A DNA stretch of 64,000 nt from Seonamhaeicola aphaedonensis. Lineage in GTDB: Bacteria > Bacteroidota > Bacteroidia > Flavobacteriales > Flavobacteriaceae. The notes beneath the pieces were generated by a model. That model did no database searches. It was not told the DNA's origin and saw nothing but the letters and a program-made list of their open reading frames with translations. The stretch's first letter is position 1; every line of letters starts with the position of its first letter. Both the position numbers and the translations under genes were made by a program. The stretch is taken from NCBI RefSeq assembly GCF_003386195.1, contig NZ_QRDX01000003.1:346440-410439 (forward strand), read 5' to 3'. This document shows positions 43,982 through 53,871 of the stretch, one piece after another.

Positions 43982-45616
43982 TTACTTTAAATAACTACTA
44001 TATGTAGATGGGTTATCAAGTATTTCTGTAGCTTTTTTTATTTTTTGATCATGAATTTTATAATACTCATACAACCCTTCTCTATACACATATCTTTTTA
44101 CAATTTCCTCTGTTAAAAGTTCCAATAAAAATGTTTTGTTTTCCGCAATCACATCTACTTTTGAATTATTTAAGTTTGAAATTAAGGTATTAAAATCGTT
44201 TTCAATATTATCATTTAATTCCTCTTTTGTAGCGGTTTCAAAAGCTTTATAAAGCGCTGTTTCAGTTTTGGTTTTAAACGAAAAATTATTGTCTTTTAAA
44301 TATTTTTTAAAAGATGAAAAATCGCTATCATTCATTTTTAAGGTATTAATATTTTTAATTTTATGGTTGTAATAATACGATGTAGCAAAGTTGAAAATAA
44401 GATCGTCGTTTAAAATAGCATTGGTAATGGTTGTATTTTTTGAAGCCTCAAAAACAACATCGGGATATACCCCTCCACCATCAAACACTTTTCGGCCGTT
44501 TTTAGTTTTAAACTCATTATAATTTTCTTGTTTTACACGAACTGCTTCACCTTTTTCATCTCTATTCCAATAATCTAGTGACTGAATACAACGTCCTGAA
44601 GGTGTGTAATATCGTGAAATGGTAATTTTAACCTGTGTACCATAAGTAAGAGGCTTAGGGCGCTGTACCAAACCTTTTCCAAAACTACGTGAACCTACAA
44701 TTACGGCTCTGTCAAGGTCCTGTAAAGAACCAGAAACAATTTCACTGGCTGAAGCACTATTACCGTCTATTAAAACAACTAAAGGTATTTCGGTATCTAT
44801 AGGTTCGCCTTGCGTATAATAGGTTTTGTTATATTTTTTAACTTTAGATTTTGTGGTTACCACCAACTGTCCTTTTGGTACAAATAGGTTTACAATTTTA
44901 ATAGCTTCATTTAATAATCCTCCAGGGTTTCCACGTAAATCTAAAATGATATGTTCTGCGCCTTGAGCTTTTAAATCACGCAAGGCATAATTAGTTTCTT
45001 TATAGGCTTTATTATTAAATTTATTTAAAACAATATATCCTGTTTTATCATTAATCATAGAAAAATGGGGTACAGCTTTAATTTCAACTTCAGCTCTTTC
45101 AATGGTAGCAATTGCTATCTTTCCTTGGCGTTTATAGGTGACTTCTACCTTAGAGCCCGATGTTCCTTTAAGTAAGTCGCCGCTATTTTCCTTATAATCT
45201 TCAATATTTATATTACCTACTTTTAGTATCTCATCGCCAGCTTTTAATCCTGCTTTATCAGCGGGATAATCTTTATAAGGCTCCACAATGACCAACTTAT
45301 CTTTGAATGTTTTCACTTTTGCACCTATACCCGTATAATCTCCAGTATTGTTTATTCTTGCAGCTTCCACATCTTGCTCATTCATAAAGTTGGTATAGGG
45401 GTCTAAGTCTGCCAACATACTTTTAATAGCGGTATCCATTAAGTCTCCAGGGTTGGTTTCATCAACATAATTCATATTGAGTTCTTTGAAAAGGGTAGTG
45501 AATATTTCAATTTGTTTGGCTATTTCAAAGAAGTCGTTTTTAAAAGCTGTAGTACTAAAAAAAATGGTTGCTGCCATTGTTAGTAGCACAAATTTATTTT
45601 TGAGAACTTTTTTCAT
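43982..45616 (-). CDS. S41 (C-terminal processing) serine protease
   Basis: The 544-residue periplasmic protease of the CtpA family has an N-terminal signal/anchor, a PDZ domain (about 90-175; DKAGLKAGDEILKVGNI) and the S41 catalytic domain with Ser in NSASASEIVSGSL and Lys in GSRSFGKGLVQ, the Ser-Lys dyad. The C-terminal region (about 385-544) is helical. Substrates unknown. It follows rnpA by 14 bp on the same strand, a pairing common in flavobacteria from memory. Confidence 0.93.
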   Translation of the reverse strand: MKKVLKNKFVLLTMAATIFFSTTAFKNDFFEIAKQIEIFTTLFKELNMNYVDETNPGDLMDTAIKSMLADLDPYTNFMNEQDVEAARINNTGDYTGIGAKVKTFKDKLVIVEPYKDYPADKAGLKAGDEILKVGNINIEDYKENSGDLLKGTSGSKVEVTYKRQGKIAIATIERAEVEIKAVPHFSMINDKTGYIVLNKFNNKAYKETNYALRDLKAQGAEHIILDLRGNPGGLLNEAIKIVNLFVPKGQLVVTTKSKVKKYNKTYYTQGEPIDTEIPLVVLIDGNSASASEIVSGSLQDLDRAVIVGSRSFGKGLVQRPKPLTYGTQVKITISRYYTPSGRCIQSLDYWNRDEKGEAVRVKQENYNEFKTKNGRKVFDGGGVYPDVVFEASKNTTITNAILNDDLIFNFATSYYYNHKIKNINTLKMNDSDFSSFKKYLKDNNFSFKTKTETALYKAFETATKEELNDNIENDFNTLISNLNNSKVDVIAENKTFLLELLTEEIVKRYVYREGLYEYYKIHDQKIKKATEILDNPSTYSSYLK

Positions 45617-45630
45617 GGGATTTATGTTTA

Positions 45631-46002
45631 TTATGAGATTTTGTTTAAAAAGTTTTCAAACAACACCTTCATTTTAGTTTCCACTTGTTTAAAAGTGGGT
45701 TTTTCTTTACCAATGTACAAAATCATTAACGCATATTGTGTTGTAATGTTGTTAAAAAATAAGGGTTTGTTTAATCTATAAGATTCTCTTAGTAAACGTT
45801 TTATGCGGTTTCTATCCACAGCATTTTTAAAATGTTTTTTACTTACCGAAACCCCTGTTTTGGCTACAACATTCTCTTCAAAAGACATTTCTAAAAACAC
45901 CATCCGTAAGGGATAACTAGACACCGATTGCCCTTCTGCGAACAATTGATTTATGAGCTTTTTGCTTTTAAGTTTTTCTTTTTTACCGTAAGTGAAATTC
46001 AA
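45631..46002 (-). CDS. rnpA: Ribonuclease P protein component
   Basis: Small basic protein of 123 residues that assists RNase P RNA in maturing tRNA 5' ends. The RNR signature is DRNRIKRLLRESYR near residues 63-76, preceded by VSVSKKHFKNAV. rpmH is not next to it; the S41 protease gene follows instead. Promoter box at 46023-46030. Confidence 0.95.
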   Translation of the reverse strand: MNFTYGKKEKLKSKKLINQLFAEGQSVSSYPLRMVFLEMSFEENVVAKTGVSVSKKHFKNAVDRNRIKRLLRESYRLNKPLFFNNITTQYALMILYIGKEKPTFKQVETKMKVLFENFLNKIS

Positions 46003-46022
46003 GTTAGGTTGATTTTAGTATT

Positions 46023-46030
46023 CAAAGGTA
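46023..46030 (-). promoter_or_regulatory. Promoter -7 box for rnpA operon
   Basis: TACCTTTG on the minus strand, exact TAnnTTTG match 20 bp upstream of the rnpA start. Confidence 0.55.
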
Positions 46031-46198
46031 GAAAAATAAAAACCACTAAGATATAAAGTGACTTTTAGAGTTTTTATAAGCTATAATATTTTATGTTTCT
46101 GAATATATTGGCAACTGCTTAGTCATGATATAAGTCATAGTTTAAAAGGTGTTTCAGAGCTAACTTAGCTTAGTTAAAGCGTTTTAAAATACAGTGTC

Positions 46199-48049
46199 AT
46201 GAGAGATTTTAATATTATACAACTAAAGAACAAAAAAGATAGAGCTAATTATATTTACCATTTACTGAATGATATAAAGGCTCTAGATTTAATGATTGAA
46301 AGAGGATTAATAGAAGAAGGCTCCCTAAGGGTAGGAGCCGAGCAAGAGTTTTGTTTGGTAAATGAACAGTTTTTACCAGAAAATAAATCACTAGAACTTT
46401 TAGAAGCTATTAATGATGATCATTTTACAACCGAAATAGGCAACTATAACTTAGAAATTAATTTAGATGCTCAAGATTTAAAAGGGGATTGTTTTTCTAA
46501 AATGTATAATCAGCTAAAGTCATTACTAGAAAAAGCTGGAGAAGAAGCGTCAAAAAAAGGTATTAATATAATTCTAACAGGTATTTTACCCTCATTAACT
46601 GTAAAAAATGCCGATGAACAAAACATGACCGAAGTAGAACGTTATGCTGTTTTAAACAATGCCTTAAAGAGTCATAGACGCCAAAACTTTGATATTCATA
46701 TAAAAGGTGTAGATGAACTCAATTTATTAAGTGATTCTGTTATGCTAGAAGGATGTAACACTAGTTTTCAAATGCATCTACAAGTGGGGCCTAATAATTT
46801 TATAGACAATTATAATTGGGCACAAGCCATTTCAGGCCCTATATTGAGCGCTTGTACCAATTCTCCACTATTATTTGGACAAGAGCTTTGGATGGAAACT
46901 AGAATAGCCTTATTTACTCAAAGTGTTGATACCAGAGCCAATTCTTTTTTATTAAATGAAAAACAATCTAGAGTTAGTTTTGGTAACCGTTGGCAAACAG
47001 GATCTATAACAGATATATTTAAGGACAACATTTCAAGATTTAGAAGCTTTATGACCACAGGTTTTATTAAAGATAGTATTGAAATGCTGAATAGGGGCGA
47101 AGTGCCCAAATTAAGAGCTTTAGGGATTCATAATAGCACGGTATACCCTTGGAATAGAGTTTGCTATGGTGTTATGGACGGTAAGCCAAACTTGAGAATA
47201 GAGAACAGATATATTCCGTCTGGGCCAACTATAAAAGACGAAATAGCAAATCTTATGTTTTGGGTTGGTGTTATGCTTGGAAAACCAAAAAAATATGAAA
47301 ACATTCATGATCAATGGGATTTTAAGGACGTGAAAACTAATTTCTTTAATGCAGCCCGATATGGTATGGCTACACAGTTTTATTGGGACGGAAAATATGT
47401 TTCTAGTTTCGATTTAATTGTAAATGAACTATTACCAATGGCATACAAAGGCTTATATAAAGTTGGTATTTTGCCTCAAGATGCAGAGTATTATCTAAAA
47501 ATTATTAAAAATAGAGTACATAATAATAATGGCTCAGAATGGATAACTAGAAATTACAGGAGTTTACTCAAAAACCACAAGCGTTATGAAGCTATGCAAG
47601 TGTTAACGGCCAGTATGTATGAAAAACAACAAAAAGGATATCCGGTGTCCACCTGGGGTATGTTGCATCATAGTACAGAATCTCGATTTAAAGATCAACG
47701 TGTTGTTAAACATATTATGAGTAGCGATATTTTTTCAGTAAGGAAAAAAGACAGTGTAGAATTGGTTTTAAATATCATGAAATGGAAAAATATACATCAT
47801 ATGCCAGTTATAGACGGTAATAGAAAACTAATAGGCCTCATTAGTTGGAATGATGTTAAAGATTATTTGGAAATACCCAAAAAATTAAACAGTAGTGTTG
47901 GTAGTGTTATGAAAACCGATATCATAACTACTGAAGAATATACACCTGCTAAAGAGGCTAAAGCTTTAATGGAACAACATGGTATTGGTAGTTTACCTGT
48001 TGTTAATCAAGGAGAATTAATAGGTTTAATTACTTTAAATGATTTTTAA
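46199..48049 (+). CDS. GCS2-type glutamate-cysteine-ligase-like protein fused to a CBS pair
   Basis: The 616-residue cytoplasmic protein has a GCS2-like ATP-grasp-related carboxylate-amine ligase region (about 30-480): RVGAEQEFCLVNEQFLPE near residue 45, YNLEINLDAQDLKGDC and the later LRIENRYIPSGPT. Residues about 495-616 form two CBS motifs (MSSDIFSVRKKDSVELVL; MKTDIITTEEYTPAKEAK), normally adenosine-nucleotide sensors. This suggests an energy-sensing amide ligase acting on glutamate or a similar amino acid; true gamma-glutamylcysteine synthesis is unproven. The stop overlaps or abuts the next gene, implying co-translation. Confidence 0.85.
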   Translation: MRDFNIIQLKNKKDRANYIYHLLNDIKALDLMIERGLIEEGSLRVGAEQEFCLVNEQFLPENKSLELLEAINDDHFTTEIGNYNLEINLDAQDLKGDCFSKMYNQLKSLLEKAGEEASKKGINIILTGILPSLTVKNADEQNMTEVERYAVLNNALKSHRRQNFDIHIKGVDELNLLSDSVMLEGCNTSFQMHLQVGPNNFIDNYNWAQAISGPILSACTNSPLLFGQELWMETRIALFTQSVDTRANSFLLNEKQSRVSFGNRWQTGSITDIFKDNISRFRSFMTTGFIKDSIEMLNRGEVPKLRALGIHNSTVYPWNRVCYGVMDGKPNLRIENRYIPSGPTIKDEIANLMFWVGVMLGKPKKYENIHDQWDFKDVKTNFFNAARYGMATQFYWDGKYVSSFDLIVNELLPMAYKGLYKVGILPQDAEYYLKIIKNRVHNNNGSEWITRNYRSLLKNHKRYEAMQVLTASMYEKQQKGYPVSTWGMLHHSTESRFKDQRVVKHIMSSDIFSVRKKDSVELVLNIMKWKNIHHMPVIDGNRKLIGLISWNDVKDYLEIPKKLNSSVGSVMKTDIITTEEYTPAKEAKALMEQHGIGSLPVVNQGELIGLITLNDF

Positions 48050-49250
48050 TGGAATGTTAGATATCTATAGTAAAGCATTGAATGAAACCATACAAGTTGA
48101 AAGATTTATAGGGAAGGCGTTTGGTGATAAACAGGGTCCTACTTTTGTAGTTTTTGCAGGTATTCACGGAAATGAAACTGCTGGTGTTTTTGCTTCTAAA
48201 GCTATTTTAAAAACAATCAAGCCAAAAAAAATAAACGGCACCGTTTATGCTATTTCAGGAAACCTAAAAGCACTTAAACAAAATCAGCGTTTTATTGACA
48301 CCGATCTAAATCGCCTTTGGACACCTGAAAATATAGTATCTATAAAACAAAAGAGTAATTTAAGCGCTGATGAAGAAGAACTTGTGGCTTTATTAGATAT
48401 TTTAAATAACATCATAGTCACAGGAAACCCTCCTTTTTATTTTATTGATTTACATACAACTTCTAGTAAAACACTACCCTTTATTACCATAAATGACGCT
48501 TTGATAAACAGAAAGTTCTCAAAACATTTTCCAGTACCTATTGTATTGGGTATAGAGGAGTATTTAATAGGGCCTTTATTAAGTTATGTAAACCAATTGG
48601 GTTATGTGTCTTTAGGTTTTGAATCTGGTCAACATGTCGAAGCCCAAGCTATTACCAATAGTGTGGCTTTTTTAAAAATGGCCTTAGTTGTTGCTGGTGT
48701 TTTGAAAAAGGATGATGTAGATTTTATAGATTGTTTTAACTTATTGAAAACTCAATCTGAAAATCAACAAAGTTTTTTAGAGGTTATTTATTTACATAAA
48801 ATAGAAAAGAATGAAGAGTTTAAAATGTTAAATGGTTTCAAAAGTTTCCAGACCATAAAAAAAGGAGTTCCTTTAGCGGTTAGCAATGGCGCCAATGTGT
48901 TTTCAAAACGCAATGGTATTATTTTTATGCCACTCTATCAAAAACAAGGTAGCGAAGGTTTTTTTATCATAAGAACCATTAAACCATTTTTTTTAAGGTT
49001 ATCGGCATTTTTAAGACGAATAAGAGTTGATAACTTGCTTGTATTGTTACCTGGAATCTCTTGGTTAAACAGAAAAGAAGGGATATTAAAAGTAAACTTA
49101 AAAGTTACTAAGTTTTATGCCAAAGCTATTTTCCATTTGTTGGGTTACCGAAGCAGACATACAGACAAAACCCATTTAAGGCTTAATAATAGAGAGCGTG
49201 TAGCTAAAACGATTATGTATAAAAAAGAAAAATGGTACAGCAATTTTTAG
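48039..49250 (+). CDS. Succinylglutamate desuccinylase/aspartoacylase-family metallohydrolase
   Basis: The protein (403 residues from 48039, or 398 from ATG 48054) belongs to the M14-like AstE/AspA family. Zinc-site motifs are AGIHGNETAGVF (His and Glu), DTDLNRLW and FIDLHTTSSK (second His). The C-terminal half contains the usual beta-barrel-like domain. It hydrolyses an N-acyl amino acid or related amide; substrate unknown. Overlap with the GCS2-CBS gene suggests the two enzymes act on the same metabolite, one making and one breaking an amide. The 48054 ATG is the more usual-looking start. Confidence 0.85.
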   Translation: MIFNGMLDIYSKALNETIQVERFIGKAFGDKQGPTFVVFAGIHGNETAGVFASKAILKTIKPKKINGTVYAISGNLKALKQNQRFIDTDLNRLWTPENIVSIKQKSNLSADEEELVALLDILNNIIVTGNPPFYFIDLHTTSSKTLPFITINDALINRKFSKHFPVPIVLGIEEYLIGPLLSYVNQLGYVSLGFESGQHVEAQAITNSVAFLKMALVVAGVLKKDDVDFIDCFNLLKTQSENQQSFLEVIYLHKIEKNEEFKMLNGFKSFQTIKKGVPLAVSNGANVFSKRNGIIFMPLYQKQGSEGFFIIRTIKPFFLRLSAFLRRIRVDNLLVLLPGISWLNRKEGILKVNLKVTKFYAKAIFHLLGYRSRHTDKTHLRLNNRERVAKTIMYKKEKWYSNF

Positions 49251-49338
49251 AGTCTTGCGATTTTAATTATAACAATAAAAAATGACAAGCTATTTTTGGT
49301 TTATTATTCTAATAAAAGGTCTGTTATTTCTTTAGATA

Positions 49339-50355
49339 TTATTCTTCTTTTAATAAAGAAAGTACTTTTTTCCAAATTTCTGTATTGACATTCATTCCAT
49401 TTTTTGTGTTGTATTTTTTGGCGTTTGCTGATCGTTCTCCAGGGTAATAGGTTCTGTTTCCATTATCAGTGGGTGTAGCATCATGTGTGTAATTGATAAT
49501 TTCATTTATGAGTGCCTGTTGTAATTCTTTATCAGGAAATATCTCAGGACAAATACAAAGATAGATTTGTGAAATGGCGGTTTCATAATTGTTTAATCCA
49601 ATTCTGTAAGTAGAGTTTCCTGCCGATAGTAAAGTTGCTATCATATCAAGAACTATAGAAAAAGCAGATCCTTTCCAGTAGCCAATAGGCAGTCCTTGCT
49701 CTGTTTTAAGAATTTCTTCTGGGTTTCGCGAGAGCTTATGGTTTTCATCCCAACCACCATGATAAGGCAGTTGTTCACCCTTTAATTTATAGTTATTTAT
49801 TTTACCAAAAGAAAATTGAGAAAGCGCCATATCTAATACAATATGACCTTCTTTTCTTGGAATAGAAACTATAAAAGGATTATTTCCAATACGACTTTCC
49901 TTACCACCCCATGCTGGCATATTGGGTTGTGTATTGGTAAAAAGAATGCCAATACAATTTTCATTGGCGGCTTGCCAGCCGTAATAGCCTCCTCTCATCC
50001 AATGATTGGTATTTCTAAGAGCAACAAGTCCCATTCCGCTTTTTTTTGCTAAGGCTATTGCCCTGTTAGTACATGTAATGGCATTAATAATTCCAGGTCC
50101 TTGATGGCCGTCCCATCTTTCTATGCTCCCAAAGGCTTCTACTTTTTTGGCTTCTTTATCTATTTTTACTATGCCTTTTTTAACCGTTTCAATGAAAAAG
50201 GGAACGCGGTTGATTCCATGAGAATTTACGCCGTATAGGGTATTCTGTGTAAAAACATCGGCTAAGAGATGTGCTTTACTTTCAGTAAACTCATACTTTT
50301 TAAAGAGTGCATAAAGCACATCTTTCATTTCCTGTGAAGTGATTGTAAGCATCAT
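49339..50355 (-). CDS. Ldh-family (malate/L-lactate/ureidoglycolate type) NAD(P) dehydrogenase
   Basis: The 338-residue oxidoreductase belongs to the LDH_2 family, unrelated in fold to classical LDH. Marks are LYGVNSHGINRVPFF near residues 35-49, the active-site His; ALRNTNHWMRGGYYGW; and NPFIVSIPRKEGHIVLDMA. Acts on a 2-hydroxy acid. Two successive Met codons make the start uncertain by one residue. Lies 50 bp downstream of the aldo/keto reductase gene, likely same transcript. Confidence 0.88.
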   Translation of the reverse strand: MMLTITSQEMKDVLYALFKKYEFTESKAHLLADVFTQNTLYGVNSHGINRVPFFIETVKKGIVKIDKEAKKVEAFGSIERWDGHQGPGIINAITCTNRAIALAKKSGMGLVALRNTNHWMRGGYYGWQAANENCIGILFTNTQPNMPAWGGKESRIGNNPFIVSIPRKEGHIVLDMALSQFSFGKINNYKLKGEQLPYHGGWDENHKLSRNPEEILKTEQGLPIGYWKGSAFSIVLDMIATLLSAGNSTYRIGLNNYETAISQIYLCICPEIFPDKELQQALINEIINYTHDATPTDNGNRTYYPGERSANAKKYNTKNGMNVNTEIWKKVLSLLKEE

Positions 50356-50405
50356 CCGACATGTATTAAAATAGACTTATAATATGATTCTGGTAGCTAC
50401 ATTTA

Positions 50406-51389
50406 TTAGTAAACCCCCCTAATATGACTGTGAATCTTATTATGATAAAAGTCTTCTAGTTGTTTCATTAACTGGCTAGAAAGCGATGGTAAATTACTTA
50501 TTTTAGAATTTTCTATAACCTGCTTTGTTGAACTTGCTCCAGGAATAATTGTTGTTACCTCTTTGTGATCTAATATCCAGCGTAATGACATTTCCAATAT
50601 AGACAGATTTTCTGGACAAAATGCTTTTAATTCATCCGATAGTTGTACACCAATTTTGAATGGAAGTCCTGCAAAAGTTTCTCCCACATTAAAGGCTTCT
50701 CCATTACGGTTAAAATTTCTATGGTCATTTTCTTTGAACTCTGTTTGGCTTGTAAATTTACCTGAAAGCAACCCACTAGCCAAAGGTAAACGCACAATAA
50801 TTCCTACCCCTTTTTTGTAGGCACATGGCAGTAGCTCATGAGTTAATTTTTGTCTGAAAATATTGTAAATAACCTGAAGTGATTGAAGCCCTTCTTGTTC
50901 CAAACATATCAAACCTTGATTAACACTTTCAACACTAGCGCCAAAATGCGCTATTTTCCCCTCGTTTTTTAAGGTTCTTAGCCAATCAAAAATAGCTCCT
51001 TTTTTTAATTCCTCTGTTGGTATACAATGTAACTGTAATAGGTCAATACAGTCTTTGTTAAGTCGTTTTCTGGAATTATCAACAGATTTTCTAAGTGCTT
51101 GTTCACTATAATTGTTTGGATACACATTGGCATTACGGCCAAACTTTGTGGCAACTTTTACATCGATATTCGATTGTTGAATAAATTCTCCAATCACTTC
51201 TTCACTTCTACCATCTCCATAAACATCAGCAGTATCAAAGAAATTAATACCATTATTAATGGCTTTTTCAAGAATTTTCCTAGCTTGGGTTTTATTTATT
51301 TTATTACCCCAATCTCCACCCAATTGCCAGCAACCAAGGCCTATTTCGCTTGTTTGAAATCCATTGTTACCTAATTTCCTTTCTTTCAT
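50406..51389 (-). CDS. Aldo/keto reductase
   Basis: The 327-residue NADPH-dependent TIM-barrel reductase has the tetrad visible: Asp and Tyr in FFDTADVYGDGRSEE (about 50-64), Lys in VKVATKFG, His in LLQLHCIP. SLRWILDHKEVTTIIPGAS marks the cofactor-binding C-terminus. It resembles the general-stress/IolS-type AKR group. Substrate unknown; grouped with two 2-hydroxy-acid oxidoreductases. Confidence 0.92.
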   Translation of the reverse strand: MKERKLGNNGFQTSEIGLGCWQLGGDWGNKINKTQARKILEKAINNGINFFDTADVYGDGRSEEVIGEFIQQSNIDVKVATKFGRNANVYPNNYSEQALRKSVDNSRKRLNKDCIDLLQLHCIPTEELKKGAIFDWLRTLKNEGKIAHFGASVESVNQGLICLEQEGLQSLQVIYNIFRQKLTHELLPCAYKKGVGIIVRLPLASGLLSGKFTSQTEFKENDHRNFNRNGEAFNVGETFAGLPFKIGVQLSDELKAFCPENLSILEMSLRWILDHKEVTTIIPGASSTKQVIENSKISNLPSLSSQLMKQLEDFYHNKIHSHIRGVY

Positions 51390-51557
51390 TTTTTATTTAT
51401 TAGATGAACACCTGTAGTTAGCAAATCAATATTGTCACTAACTTACAAAAAAACAAAAGCAACGTCATGAACATCAGTGACGATTTTCAGAATTAGGTAG
51501 GAACTTAAGAAACTGTGAATTAAAACTTTTGTTAGAACTTGTTTCTAATGTTAATTT

Positions 51558-52703
51558 TTACAACTTGTAATCAGGGAAGTTTTTTATCTTCTCGCAACTT
51601 ACTTGTTCCATAACTTGACCAAGTTGTCTTTTTAAGATGTTAATGGTATGGTCTCCTCCTTGTTTTCCTAAAGCGGCCACTCCATACATGAAAGAACGAC
51701 CTAAAAAGGTGAAATCGGCACCAGAAGCCATGGTGGCAGCAATATCTGGGCCCGTGCGGATACCACTATCCATCATTACAGTAATTTTATCTTTATATTT
51801 TTGGGCAATATGGGTCAGTGGTTTTATGGTAGATTCTCCTCTATCTAACTGTCTTCCACCATGATTAGAGACTATAATTCCGTCTAAACCTAAGGCTATG
51901 GCTTTTTCTACATCTTCATCGTTGGTTATACCTTTAATGACTAATTTACCTTTCCATTTATCTCTTATTGGCTTAATACGCTCTGGGGTTAATCGACCAT
52001 TAAAAGTTTTATTCATAAATAAACCTAAATGTTTTAGACTTAATCCTTTAGGCAGGTAAGGTTTTAACGTTTTAAATTCAGGCTGACCAGCCATTAATGT
52101 ATTAAAGGCCCATGTAGGTCTAGAAAGAATTTGAATCATATTTTGAACCGTCATTTTTGGAGGAATAGAAAGTCCGTTTATAATCTCTTTGGAGCGATAG
52201 CCAAACGTAGGAGTATCAGATAATAATACCAAAACGGGATAATTAGCATCAGCAGCTCTCTGTATAATGTCGTTTCTTAGTCTGGCTTCCACAGGATAAT
52301 ATAGCTGAAACCAGGCATTACCTTCAGTTATATCGGCAATGGTTTCAATACTAGCCGTACCCACAGTACTGAGAATAAAAGGAATGTTATGTTCAAAAGC
52401 AGCTTTAGCTAAAATCTCAGAGGCTTTTGGCCACATTAAACCTTGTAAACCTATAGGGGCAATTCCAAACGGAGCGCTATATGTTTTATCAAACAAAGTA
52501 GTTTCTAAAGATGCTCCTTTGTAGTCTCTTAAATAGTATGGTTTAAGTTGAACATCTCTAATTTCTTTAGTGTTTCTGTGTAAATTAATTTCAGAATTAC
52601 AACCACCATCTAAATATTCAAAAGCAAATTTGGGTATTCTTTTTTTAGCACGTTCTCTTAAATATGGAATATCTGGATATTTTGAATTGAATTTTTCTGT
52701 CAT
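51558..52703 (-). CDS. FMN-dependent alpha-hydroxy-acid dehydrogenase (L-lactate dehydrogenase type)
   Basis: The 381-residue flavoenzyme oxidises 2-hydroxy acids, usually L-lactate to pyruvate. FMN/active-site motif VSNHGGRQLDRGEST contains the catalytic His; IAPIGLQGLMWPKAS and MMDSGIRTGPDIA are further family blocks. Length suits LldD. Preceding gap of about 350 bp is non-coding. It heads a minus-strand set with the AKR and Ldh-family genes 168 bp downstream. Confidence 0.92.
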   Translation of the reverse strand: MTEKFNSKYPDIPYLRERAKKRIPKFAFEYLDGGCNSEINLHRNTKEIRDVQLKPYYLRDYKGASLETTLFDKTYSAPFGIAPIGLQGLMWPKASEILAKAAFEHNIPFILSTVGTASIETIADITEGNAWFQLYYPVEARLRNDIIQRAADANYPVLVLLSDTPTFGYRSKEIINGLSIPPKMTVQNMIQILSRPTWAFNTLMAGQPEFKTLKPYLPKGLSLKHLGLFMNKTFNGRLTPERIKPIRDKWKGKLVIKGITNDEDVEKAIALGLDGIIVSNHGGRQLDRGESTIKPLTHIAQKYKDKITVMMDSGIRTGPDIAATMASGADFTFLGRSFMYGVAALGKQGGDHTINILKRQLGQVMEQVSCEKIKNFPDYKL

Positions 52704-53052
52704 TTATTTTTATTATTTAGGCACAGAGTGGACTTTAGAATTTTTTGTCAAAAATAAGGAAATTATAAATAATCTATTGGTAATGTGCTATTCCAAAATA
52801 AAAGTTTAAAGAAAAAGCTTTTGTTTTAGAATCGTAAGAGAATCATATTCTATGAGCGAAATTTTAGAAAAAATGATTTCAATATTAAAAGTTTACTTTC
52901 CTTGCCTTTAAAAGAAGATAGTAAGCATGATAAGATTTACAAGCGGAAGGTCATAAGCAATGCACAATAGCAATTTTATATGGTATTTTAATTCAATCTA
53001 TTGTATTTTAAATCAGTTTTTGTACTTTGCTTAAAATAAAGTATTTATTGAA
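52704..53052. promoter_or_regulatory. Non-coding gap with promoter for the 53053 gene
   Basis: About 350 bp without a convincing gene. At its right end TTG (53001-53003) and TACTTTG (53023-53029) are spaced 19 bp, close to the Bacteroidota promoter consensus TTG-N17-23-TAnnTTTG, reading toward the gene at 53053. The remainder shows nothing I can name. Confidence 0.5.
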
Positions 53053-53871
53053 ATGAAACTATTAATTCAAATTTTCTTAGCTTTTTTATTTGTAACAGTA
53101 TTTACAGACAACATTATAGCACAAAATGATATAGTTTTAAAAATTGATGGTACTGAAATGATTGGAAAAGTCATAGCCATTGGCGAAACAAGTATTAATT
53201 TTATCTACAAAGATGAAACTATTGAGTATAAAGTACCCAAGATCAAAATTGCAAAAATTACCTTTTCATCTGGGCGCGTTGAATTTTATAATGAATCTTC
53301 TAGTTTAGCAGATCATCACAATAAAGTGGCGATTTTACCCTTTGCTTTTTTAAAAAATAAAGACAATGGCTCTAGTGCTATGTCTAAAAAGATTCAACAG
53401 GAAACCTATTCAATATTTAATACTCACAAGGGGGTCTTAAATTTTCAAGACCCAATGACTACCAACAGATTGCTTGGTAAAGCAGGTATTGGAGCTGAGG
53501 ATGAAGAAAATTACTCTATGGGAGAGTTATGTGATATACTAGGAGTTGAATTTGTTGTGCAAGGTTTGGTTTCTTTAGAAGAAACAAGTGTTTCAAGTTA
53601 TTCGGCATCTAATACTAATATCCAAAAAAACGACAAAAAACCGGCAAAAACGTTTGTTGGTAAATTGTTTGATAATTCTGGTACAAATATTAGTACTAGC
53701 AGATCTAGCACCTCTATCAAAAATTACAGAACTACAATTACTATGAACGTTTATAATGATAAGGGCGAGAATATTTTTAGCAAGGATCACGAATCCTTTT
53801 GGCAATCTGATGATGCCTACAAGATAACTTTGAAATTTTTGGCAAAGAGAACACCTCTGTATACTAAATAA
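53053..53871 (+). CDS. Secreted protein with CsgG/LpoB-like region
   Basis: The 272-residue protein has a signal peptide (MKLLIQIFLAFLFVTVFTDN to about residue 23), a small beta domain (about 25-80; ILKIDGTEMIGKV-like, repeated in flavobacterial envelope proteins), then from about 90 a segment KVAILPFAFLKNKDNGSS and LGVEFVVQGLVSLEET that resembles the nucleotide-free CsgG/LpoB/TolB-N fold, and a Ser/Thr-rich middle (about 180-225). No lipobox. Likely periplasmic; exact function unknown. Confidence 0.55.
   Translation: MKLLIQIFLAFLFVTVFTDNIIAQNDIVLKIDGTEMIGKVIAIGETSINFIYKDETIEYKVPKIKIAKITFSSGRVEFYNESSSLADHHNKVAILPFAFLKNKDNGSSAMSKKIQQETYSIFNTHKGVLNFQDPMTTNRLLGKAGIGAEDEENYSMGELCDILGVEFVVQGLVSLEETSVSSYSASNTNIQKNDKKPAKTFVGKLFDNSGTNISTSRSSTSIKNYRTTITMNVYNDKGENIFSKDHESFWQSDDAYKITLKFLAKRTPLYTK

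Noticed and set aside
45631..46002. rnpA next to rpmH and an origin region
   Set aside because: No rpmH, dnaA or yidC found around rnpA; this is a separate context.
51451..51485. Imperfect palindrome upstream of the aldo/keto reductase
   Set aside because: Only short, mismatched arms (GTCAT/AGTGAC); not distinguishable from chance.
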